Shown here: piece after piece, positions 55,656-64,000 of the stretch
Numbering within the stretch: the stretch's first letter is position 1
Layout of the letters: the number at the start of each line of letters is the position of its first letter
Source of the DNA: Cricetomys ansorgei
Lineage: Eukaryota > Chordata > Mammalia > Rodentia > Nesomyidae
Direction: 5' to 3'
Assembly: GCA_026225945.1 (NCBI GenBank)
Contig: JAMJFZ010001868.1
Location: forward strand, 7,470,001-7,534,000
DNA: 64,000 nt
Notes under the pieces: model-generated
Databases searched by the model: none
Told to the model about the DNA's origin: nothing
What the model saw: the letters and a program-made list of their open reading frames with translations, nothing else
Position numbers and translations under genes: made by a program

Positions 55656-58600
55656 GAATGTATTGATTGTTCACTCTATTGACATTTTATGTTGAGGATT
55701 TATCAGGTCATTTTTGAAGGTGCTTAAAATTTTTCCAAATTAAGTCCAAATTCATTAGTTTAGTGGACACCGTATAAATTAAAACTACAGCAGTTGATGA
55801 GAGAATTGCTCAATTTAGTCAGCTTTCTGTTATAGTAACAAACAAACAAACAAACAAAAACCCTCAGAAAATCAAGTATATAAGAGACAAGGTTTATTTT
55901 GTTTTGCTTCAGAATATTTGGTCCATGATTACCTGCTCCTGTTGCGTTGTGCCTCTGGTAGCACAGCATGTCTATCATCTCGTGATTTGCCACAGGAGGC
56001 CTACTTACCCAGTGACACCCAAGAAGCAAAAGCAAGAGCCTGAAGGGGCTAGGCTCTCCACAACCTCTTCAAAGGCACATCCAGTGACCCAACTTCCTTC
56101 CCCTAGGTGCCACCTCTGAAATACCCCTCTCCCCCAATCACTAAAGACTAGAGACAAAGCATTTTTGGAATATCCAATATCTAAACCATACCAATGAATA
56201 AAATCAATTTATTAGGCAGTGACAGCATTTTAAAAATAGAACATAAGCCACAGCAAAGTGAATTATACATATTAAAGTAAATATTGTTTGACAAAATACT
56301 TGCTTAGCCTTTTTTGTTATAAGCAGTTGCAAATTCAAATGTCTTTCTGTAGCATGAAAAGCCACTAACAGGAAAGATCCCTTGACCCCCTCCCACTTCG
56401 CGTATAAATTCTAATCAGCACTCATATTTTTACTGTAATTCATTGCTCCACTTACTATCAGCCTGCCTCAAGTGGGTTTAGGAATTCCATGATGTATTAG
56501 AACCTTCTCTCACAACACACGTGCCAGTGTCCAAGTCAGTAATCTAGCCCATCTCTCTACCTTAGAATGTTCCAATGTTCTCCCATCCACACCAACATGG
56601 TCTGCTTCCTTTCTGAAAGCTAATGAAACCCTCATATGTCCTACCGAGCACACACTCACATACATGTGTGTATATGTGCATATGAGTGAATGTGCATGTG
56701 TGAATATAATACATTCTAACTGCTGTTTACATATCTCTTATCTTTTTAAGTCTACTATTTGAATGATCACAAATATACTTAGTGAGTTGTTATAACACCA
56801 GTTTGAAATAAAAATAAAACCTTCTCTGGTAACTGTGAAAGGCAGGTAAGCCTGAGATCTGGGCATCAAGTTCAGTATTGTCAAAGACTGACATCCCTAA
56901 TAATGCTGGTGGAACACTGGATGATTTTTGACTGGAATGTGGATCATTTCTGACATAAATATAAACACACTAACTAGCAATTGAACCACATAATAAGGAA
57001 ACAACACTGCAATTCTTAGACATTCATTTCATTAAAAATTTGTAGACATCCTTGATACACTTTTAGATTTATTATTAACTTGTTCTTTTATAAGGAAACA
57101 AGCGAAATGTTATGATCAAATCAAAAATAGTTTCAGAAATACGTTTAATAATTAAGTACCAAGAAGACAGTCCTGAGTTTGATAATATGAAAGTCTGTGG
57201 CACCTGTATTCAGAGGACAGAGATCGTGCGGTATGAGTGAGGAGAAAAGGGTAGACACTCTTCAGAGAGAAGAAACTCCAAGGGCTAGAACAAGAAGCAT
57301 GCTCAGTGGCAAAGATCTGTCACTACTGTTGGCATGGTTTTTTGTTTGTTTGTTTGCTTTGGATTTCTATCTGCATGGCAAAGCCTTGGAATGTTAACAG
57401 GATAAAATGAAGAGAAAGAAAAAAACAAAAACCATTCAAAAAAGACAGGGAGAAGATATTAGAGATGAGACAGGAAATTAATTTTTGTTCTGAAATTGAT
57501 GAAAAGGCAGTTTGTGGAACATTTGAAAGTTTTAATCAAACCAACCATTAAGGATGAATACCAAGCTTCTGTAGGAAAGGGTGAGATTTACTCTTTGCGG
57601 GGGAATTACTTAGGCAATATTGTAAATCTGGTAGTTACTGTGGAGGGGACATTAGACGAATCATGAGTGGTGTTCACTGTGAGGCACAGACTATCAAAGA
57701 GCATTTTAGAATGTGTAGATTGGGATTCAGAATCTCAGCCAAGGGAGTGACTAAGAATCAGTAATAGAACTGTTCTAGACTGCTGTGCCACGCTGCCCAG
57801 CTCTTCCTACATGAAACACAAAGAAGGTCGTCAAACTGCTGAATCTAAAAATAACAGAATAATCAGCCAAAATACATTTGGCCTGTAAGACTTGGAAACT
57901 TGAACTAAGTTTAAACAAAGGTTTTGGACCAGAAGTGCTGATTGGCTTTCTTTTCTCACTCTATGAACTCTGAAGATAGGTGGCAATACATAATAGGTTC
58001 AGGAATTGATGAAGACACTGTCTGTCTCCTTATACTCCTTTATGCATTTTGGACCTTATTTGCATTCAATTGAGTAGAAAGAGAAAGAAAAAGAGATCAC
58101 ACCAATGTCAACAGTGCCTCCTATCAGCCTGCCTAGAAGAATGACCGTCTCAGATGAATCACAGTTTCCCATTTACTCAGAGAGAGCTTGGAACCAAGTT
58201 TAGAATGTGCCAGTAAGCAGCATCCACTGTAGAAGGACTTCGAGAGCAGAAGCTACACAGGGGCGAAATGTATTAGCTGTCATACGGTCTAAGAAAAGAG
58301 TCAACTTTTCCTCAGCCAAGTAATCTTACTTCATCAAAGGTAATGATGCAAATCAGTACTGCGTGTCTCTTTATTTGAAGCAACAGGAGGTGCATAAACA
58401 CTTTTAAGCAGTGTTGTTGTCCAAAGTCTGAAACCTGAACCTGACCTAATCTCAAATATACACACAATGTATATAATATAGCTAACCTAAACTCTTCAAC
58501 TAGACCAACCTCATGAAAACACGTGTGATACTACAGAAAACCCAAACTAAAGAATCGTCATGGCAATGAAACATGATGTCTGGTCCTTGATTCAGTTATC

Positions 58601-58755
58601 TTTATTTGTCTAAAAATAACAACAAAGAATTATCACAGACATTTCAGATATGACTAGGAAAACTTTGTAAGAGATGAAACATCCCAAAAACTAATTTTCT
58701 TCTTCCTTTCTACCTACTACCCACCAAATATCATTTTCTTCACTCAGGTCTCTGT
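55656..58755. other. non-coding sequence, no repeat recognised
   Basis: No gene or confident repeat in this 3.1-kb interval. Low-complexity patches are (ACAA)n at 55838-55860 and a GTTT run at 57341-57356. Confidence 0.45.
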
Positions 58756-59179
58756 ATCTATCAATCATCTATCTATCCATCTATCATCTATCTATCATCT
58801 ATCTATCTATCAATCATCTATCTATCTATCTATCTATCATCTATCATCTATCTATCTATCAATCATCTATCTATCTATCTATCTATCATCTATCATCTAT
58901 CTATCTTATCTATCAATCATCTATCTATCTATCTATCTATCATCTATCTATCAATCATCTATCTATCAATCATCTATCTATATATCTATCTATCTATTTA
59001 TCTTATCTATCAATCATCTATCTATCTATCTATCAATCATCTATCAATCATCTATCTATCTATCTATCATCTATCTATCAATCATCTATCTATCTATCTA
59101 TCTATCAATCTATCTATCTATCTATCTATCATCTATCTATCTATTTATCATCTATCAATCATCTATCTATCTATCAATC

Positions 59180-59224
<45 letters not shown>

Positions 59225-59259
59225 ATCTATCAATCATCTATCTATCTACCTATCATCTC
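58756..59259 (+). repeat. complex (ATCT)n/(ATCA)n satellite, about 500 bp
   Basis: About 125 tetranucleotides of TATC with frequent TCAATCATC interruptions and three TCTTATCTATCAATCATC phrases. The interruptions recur, giving a loose higher-order period of roughly 20-40 bp. It is the largest tandem array in the window. The complement is AGAT/TGAT. Confidence 0.97.
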
Positions 59260-59461
59260 TAGAAGAGATGAAAGTCCAAACAAAGTCAATACATCAAAAA
59301 TATGTTTTAACTATTACAATGATGTTGCCATTTCTTATGCTGTAAACTATCCTTGGTTGAGAATTTATGCCAATGTACTTAAGAGTTAAGTACATGATGA
59401 CTGCAATTACTCTAAATTTTTTCATAAAAATAATATGAGAGAGGGGGAACAAGAACCATGG
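59260..59461. other. short unrecognised interval
   Basis: No element recognised between the satellite and the ID-like SINE. Confidence 0.4.
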
Positions 59462-59548
59462 AGAATATAGTAGTTCAGTGGAGTTCTTGCCTTGCATGTG
59501 CAGGGCCCTGAGCTCATTCCCAGCACCCTAGCACCACAGGAAAACAGA
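59462..59548 (+). mobile_element. ID-like SINE (tRNA-derived)
   Basis: TATAGTAGTTCAGTGGAGTTC, TTGCCTTGCATGTGCAGGG and CCCTGAGCTCATTCCCAGC then ACCACAGGAAAACAG match the ID/tRNA-Ala-like SINE (TAGCTCAGTGGTAGAG, TTGCCTAGCATGTGCAAGG, CCTGGGTTCAATCCCCAGC). Confidence 0.75.
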
Positions 59549-59607
59549 AACTTACTGAGTCCAGAGAAGAAAGCCAGTGTCGTGTTGGTTGGAAAGGCAT
59601 TTAACTT

Positions 59608-59790
59608 CCCCAAGATATCTGTGTCTGATCTCCAAAACCTGTGAATGAGCCACCTTACCTGAAAAAAAAAAAAAGTTCTCTGTAGATTAACTGATAAATC
59701 AAGGGTGTTGAGACAGAGATATTATCCTGATGGCCAAATCGCATCCCATGATCCTGACATGAGAAGCAGGATGCGAGATATAATTTCATA
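59608..59790 (+). mobile_element. ancient LTR-like repeat fragment
   Basis: GATATCTGTGTCTGATCTCC, AAAACCTGTGAATGAGCCACC and AGAGATATTATCCTGATGG resemble an old mammalian LTR-type repeat (CCTAATCCCCGGAACCTGTG, AATATGTTACCTTAC, GGGAGATTATCCTGG). It has a poly-A run in the middle. Possibly the same family as 10568-10912 in the other orientation. Confidence 0.5.
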
Positions 59791-59919
59791 CTGACTTTTA
59801 AATCGATTCTGTGCTTTTGTTAACTGTCACAATGCGTTTGTATATTTCAATATCAACTGTTGCTGGTTCATAGGGTAAAGCCATAGCTTTTCTTGGTGTT
59901 ATTTTTTTATTAAGTTCAT

Positions 59920-60077
59920 TTCCTTTTTATTTGTGGGGTTTTCGCCTGCATGGATGTATGTGCACCATATGTATGTTAGGTGCCTGCAGAGGTCAGAAGA
60001 AGGTGTGCTGGGAACTGAACCCAAGTTCCCTGAAAGAGCAGACACTCCTCACAACCACTGAGTCTCTCCAGTCCCAA
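59920..60077 (-). mobile_element. B3-type SINE, antisense, internally deleted
   Basis: Plus-strand GGTTTTCGCCTGCATGGATG, GGTGCCTGCAGAGGTCAGAA, GCTGGGAACTGAACCCAAG, TCCCTGAAAGAGCAGACAC and CTGAGTCTCTCCAGTCCC match reverse B3. The section that normally carries the GATCCCCTGGAACTGGAG text is missing. Confidence 0.8.
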
Positions 60078-61049
60078 AGGTTCAACTGTTTGAGCACAAA
60101 AGAATTTCTTAATTTAAAAAAGATATTCTCAGACAAGGATGTTGCCAATAGCAAAATCAAACTGTAATATAGCTTGTAACACAAGGGGGCTCATGAGTTA
60201 TAAACATGTACTGTCAGAAAGTAGGGAATAATATTACTTTTTTAAGCAGTAGCCAACTGAAACACTGGACAATGTGCCTCAGACTTTGGAGGCTCGGCCT
60301 CGCTGTGAGATAAGATCAAGAACAGCATGTTAAATAGTGACTCTTGCTTCCCATATCTTCTTGTGGTTTCTAACACAAGGGAACTAACTGAAGAGCAAAT
60401 TAGTTCTGAACTTAGAGGCTTAATTTAAAAAAGTTAAAACAACAGAAACCAACAGCACAGAGAAAAATTGAGAATGAAAGAACACGAAGTTTTTATAGAA
60501 AACTACTGTTCTCTGTGGCTGTCAAATGGGACCCTTGACTTGCATAAGAACAGTTGTTTCCCACTTTTTACGCACAGTGAAGCTCTGATTGCCTCCAAAT
60601 TTCATTCCCATGAGAGTCTCGTGTTTACTCTGAATAGTTTCCTAAGATAAATGTAGTAGGAATTTTATTTCTTAAATAGCCTTTTGGTTACTGACTGGGC
60701 ACCCACCCAAATGTTTTTTTAATCAATTGCTATGTTTTTGTACAGAGCACACAATGGGTTGCTCCATAACTTATTTACAGTGTCTACTAGCTTATTCTTT
60801 TAGACTGTATCTAAGCATTTACTGTCTACCCATAAACCAGTGTTTTCTTAGCATTTCTCTTACCATTTTTTTTTTATTTCACTCCTGTCCCCAGGGACAA
60901 GCACAGGAAATGAGTACTCATTCCACAGCTAAGGACCAAGTTTCTATGGTAAAATTCCTAACTTCAAATCCCTGCTCTAGCATTTCCTCACTTGGCCACG
61001 CTGGTCAGTTCATGAGCTGTCCTTATCCTCGCTTTCCTCATCTTTTCAT
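60078..61049. other. non-coding sequence, weak MIR-like patch
   Basis: No gene recognised. CTCGCTTTCCTCATCTTTTC near 61027 resembles MIR text but is too short to call. Confidence 0.4.
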
Positions 61050-61446
61050 ACATATTCATTTTACATAGTGACGGATTCCATAAAGACATCTCAGACAAGC
61101 ATATTCTTTATTTGCACATCGTTTACACCACACACTCTTTCTCAACCCTACCCTTCTTTCCACCATTCTTTCTTTCCCCAGACAATCTTGCTTCTTACTT
61201 TCATGTCATATATTTATGTGCACGTGACATATGAATGTGTGTGCATGTACCTCATATGTGTCATTAATTTGATGTTTTATATAAAATCTAGCATCTTCCA
61301 GTGAGAGAAAGTCTGAGATACTTGTCTTTCTTGTCTGGCTTATTTCGCTTACCATGATGATTTCCCTCTGTATTCACTTTCCCACACAGGACATAATTTT
61401 GATATTCTTTTATAGCTGAATAAAACTCTAGTGTGCATATACTATA
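61050..61446 (-). mobile_element. ancient L1 (L1M-like), antisense, left part
   Basis: TTGTCTGGCTTATTTCGCTTAC, CAGGACATAATTTTGATATTC and TTTATAGCTGAATAAAACTC match antisense L1M (TGGCTTATTTCACTTAGC, GACATGATTTCATTC, TTTATGGCTGAATAAAATTC). The part before about 61290 is less certain. Confidence 0.65.
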
Positions 61447-61660
61447 GTTTCTTTTTTTTTACATTTGTCTCATGCAACTTATACAATACATCCCAACCCC
61501 CCTCCTCCCCTCCCTCTACACCCCTAGCTCCTCCCATTTCCCTCCTCTCCAGATCTACCCCCATCACCACCCACAAATATCCCCCCACTTCTCCCCAGGA
61601 AATAAAAACAGTCCCCAGGGTAATTGCTCAAACAGGGCACGGCAGAGCAAGATGAACAAG
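61447..61660 (-). mobile_element. rodent L1 3' tip nested in L1M, antisense
   Basis: A T run, then AACTTATACAATACATCCC, pyrimidine-rich CCTCCTCCCCTCCCTC, ATATCCCCCCACTTCTCCCC and GGTAATTGCTCAAACAGG. This is the reverse of a rodent L1-type 3' end (purine block, GGGATGTATTGTATAAGTT, A tail). The L1M text stops before it and resumes after it; AGTTTCTT is found on both sides and may be the target duplication. Confidence 0.6.
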
Positions 61661-62780
61661 TTTCTTTATCTGCCCATCTGCTGAGGGACACTTGGTCTGA
61701 ATCCTTGTGTTTGTTGTTAGAAATAATACTACAAAACGGATAGATGTGCAAGTTTCCCTGAACTGTGGTGACATGGAGCCCTTCACGTACAAACCCAGGA
61801 GCTTCTCAGAGCTGTGACATATGGTAGATTTACTTTTAGTTTCTTGAAGAAGCTGCAAAGTACTACCCATAATGACTGAACTGATTTACATCCCCACCAA
61901 TACTATACAAGGATTTCCTTTCCCGTCTTCACTGGGGTTTCCAGGAGTTTGTTTTCTTGACAGTCATTCTGACTTGGAATTTCAATGCAACTTTAAATGG
62001 CATTCCCCTGATAGCTAAGCATATTGTGACATTCGAGTGCTTTTGGTTCTTCATTTGTTGTTGTTGCTTTTTTTTAAGTTCTTTAAATATTCCGAGTTAA
62101 TCCTAAATCAGTTGTATAGCTAGCAATAATTTCACTCATTTTGTAAAATGCCTCATCATTCTACTGCTTATTTTGCTATGACTATGCTCTTTGACTTCAT
62201 TAAATCTCATTTGTCAATCTTTTATTTCCTGAGCTGTCGTAAGTTGTTTTCAAAAAATCCTCACCTATGCCTGTATCTCAAAGTATTTTTCTCCAACAGT
62301 TTTAGGATGTCAGGTCTTATGTTAAATTCTTGATTCTTTTTGAAATGATCTTTGTATGAGGTGGGTGATCAGTATCTAATTTCATTCTTCTATATGGGCT
62401 GTCCCATTTTCCCAACACCGCGGCCGACAGTCTTCTACCCAATGGATGTTTTGCCAAACAATCTGCTGACTGTGTTTGCGGAGATTATTTCACAGTCTCT
62501 GTGTTTGTCCTTTGATTTGCTTCAATACGTTCTCACTCATACTGTTCTGTTCTTGCTCCATGGCTCTATGGTATAATCTGGAATCAGTTATGATAATCTG
62601 TCCAGTGTGGATGTTTTTACTTAGGATTGGTTTGGATAGTCAAGGTCTTTTGTGCTTCCATTTAAATTTTTTTCTGTTTCAGTGAAGAGTATCATTCATT
62701 GAGGTTTCTATGGGACTTGTGTTGACTCTTCAGATTATGGGACACTTTTCTTAATCTTTAAAATAGCACCTATACTATGA
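61661..62780 (-). mobile_element. ancient L1 (L1M-like), antisense, right part
   Basis: TTTATCTGCCCATCTGCTGAG, GATTTACATCCCCACCAATAC, CCTGATAGCTAAGCATATTG, TTGTATGAGGTGGGTGATC, TCATTCTTCTATATGGGCTG, CCATGGCTCTATGGTATAATC and GGTCTTTTGTGCTTCCATTT follow antisense L1M order. The matching region includes L1 ORF2-end text, with all frames broken. Confidence 0.8.
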
Positions 62781-63530
62781 AGTTGTTACATAGTTAAAAT
62801 GTGATTTTTTTTAAACCATTTCCACCCATTCATCACCTAAACTTTTTCTTTACCTCAGTCAGTCACTTTACATTGATATTCAATACCAGAGAAAAAGAAG
62901 TACATCAAAAGTTTTAATCAGAAATTAATTAGAATATCATGACTTAACTTTGTGCTTGAACTGAACTACAAATTAACTATGATCATAAGCCATTATTAAT
63001 TACTGAAAAAAGTAAAAATGCAATTTATTAAACATATGCAAATCATTTGTCCTATACATGGAATATAATCTTTTTTTTCTTTTATCTCTTAAATATACCA
63101 ATGGGTGTCACAAGAGGAGCCCTTTTATTGTATCTTTCTTTCTACCTATATGGTTTCATCTCCAGCCAAAGTCATTCCCTTCCCTCACAGACTAGTCAAC
63201 ATGCTAATTCATCCCTGAAACCTACATAAATGACACTATAAGGACACCTTTCGACTACCCCGAATGTGTGTGCAGTTTCTTATGAGAACTGTTCGTTGTG
63301 AATTCATTCCCATTTCTTTTCATTTCAGTTCTTTCCCACTAAAGTTATTTTACCATACTTTCCAGGGAGACACCTTTGACTTTAAGGTAAAGTTCATATT
63401 TCTTTCAAAGTTTTCTCTGACTGTTTGTCTCCCTCTCCAATCTTCCCTTGGCAAGACCCCATGTTCCATCCATACCAACCTAGTCCAAGTTCCCAATCAT
63501 GTATATGTTGTCTCCAACTGCAGTTATTTT
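62781..63530. other. non-coding sequence, no repeat recognised
   Basis: No gene or repeat recognised. Confidence 0.45.
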
Positions 63531-63546
63531 AAAAAGTGAACATGAA

Positions 63547-63750
63547 GCTGTGTGGTGATGGCACACACCTTTAATCCCAGCACTCAGGAGGCAGAGGCAG
63601 GCAGATCTCTGTGAGTTCGAGGCCAGCCTGGTCTACAGAGTGAGTTCCAGGACAGTCAGAGTTAGAACATAGAAACACTGTCTCAAAAAGCCAAACTAAA
63701 TAATAAATAAATAAATAAATATGACTAATATATATATACATATATATAAT
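63547..63750 (+). mobile_element. B1 SINE with long AAAT/TA tail and target duplications
   Basis: GTGTGGTGATGGCACACACC, TTTAATCCCAGCACTCAGG, GAGGCAGAGGCAGGCAGATC, GTTCGAGGCCAGCCTGGTC and TACAGAGTGAGTTCCAGGAC with CAGAGTTAGAACATAGAAAC. The tail is an (AAAT)n then TA-rich run to 63750. Flanked by AAAAAGTGAACATGAA (63531-63546) and AAAAAGTGGATATGAA (63751-63766), 14 of 16 identical. Confidence 0.94.
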
Positions 63751-63766
63751 AAAAAGTGGATATGAA

Positions 63767-64000
63767 ATAAGTAGTTTACAGAGTAAATTAGCCACTAGAT
63801 TGTGCAATAAAGACAAAACTCACAGAATAATGAAGTAGAGATAATGAAAAAAAATCTAGAAATCATAAAGTGAACTCTATGTAAAAAAATTAATCCATGT
63901 GTAGCTTTACAAAGAAAAACCAAATAAAAATGCCTGATTGAGCAATCAAGAGTGCTACTTACAAACAAAAAGGAAAAGGAACGCCAAAGTCTTGATTATT
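63767..64000. other. short unrecognised end of the window
   Basis: No element recognised in the last 230 bases. Confidence 0.4.

Noticed and set aside
58756..59259. Regular spacing mistaken for a CRISPR array
   Set aside because: Units are tetranucleotides without unique spacers; it is a simple satellite in a rodent genome.
60950..61050. MIR-like text
   Set aside because: Only CTTTCCTCATC and a few words fit; not enough to call.

Overview
This window looks like nuclear DNA of a muroid (mouse/rat/hamster-type) rodent. The evidence is the set of interspersed repeats, recognised by eye: 7SL-derived B1 SINEs, tRNA-derived B2/B3-, B4- and ID-like SINEs, rodent L1 3' ends, a URR1 hAT MITE, MaLR LTRs and old mammalian MIR, MER5A and L1M relics. 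Several B1 copies share a tail variant (AGAGTTACAACAGAGAAA) that differs from the usual Mus/Rattus form as I recall it, so I do not assign a genus.

I find no protein-coding gene, exon, tRNA, rRNA or other functional RNA gene. The longest open frames are under 130 codons, overlap on both strands, often lie in repeats, and match no family I recognise. The window reads as intergenic or deep intronic sequence.

Layout. 1-4.7 kb: no recognised repeats. 4.7-5.2 kb: L1 with a 5' inversion. 6.2-7.7 kb: rodent L1 3' end split by a URR1 transposon, then an ancient L1M tail. 10.5-12.4 kb: old LTR-like piece and a B1 split by a 117-bp near-identical copy of a sequence 0.76 kb downstream. 14.3-17.5 kb: microsatellites, a second 5'-inverted L1 and an LTR-like repeat. 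19-21.4 kb: B3-like SINE, B1, MLT1-type LTR. 23.4-27.5 kb: two antisense L1 3' regions with a B1 between them. 27.7-30.8 kb: ID, L1 3' tip, MaLR LTR. 33.6-37.3 kb: MIR, B1, B3, MIR, MER5A, MIR. 37.8-39.6 kb: B1 with a long GAAA tail joined to a 1.6-kb L1 3' end. 40.4-44.3 kb: L1, B3, an LTR-like element carrying a nested 327-bp solo LTR, antisense L1. 44.3-50 kb: sparse, with AT palindromes and a B1. 50-55.7 kb: SINEs, a purine tract and MIR relics. 58.75-59.26 kb: about 500 bp of ATCT/ATCA satellite. 59.4-64 kb: SINEs, a large antisense L1M with another L1 inside it, and a B1 with clear target-site duplications.

Because no genes are present, the interest is in genome dynamics: nested insertions, two L1 5' inversions, a short templated duplication inside a SINE, three perfect 36-40 bp AT-rich palindromes, unannotated hairpins, and Z-DNA- and G4-prone tracts. 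All repeat names come from memory of consensus sequences, not from a database search, and boundaries are approximate to about 10-30 bases unless target duplications fix them.
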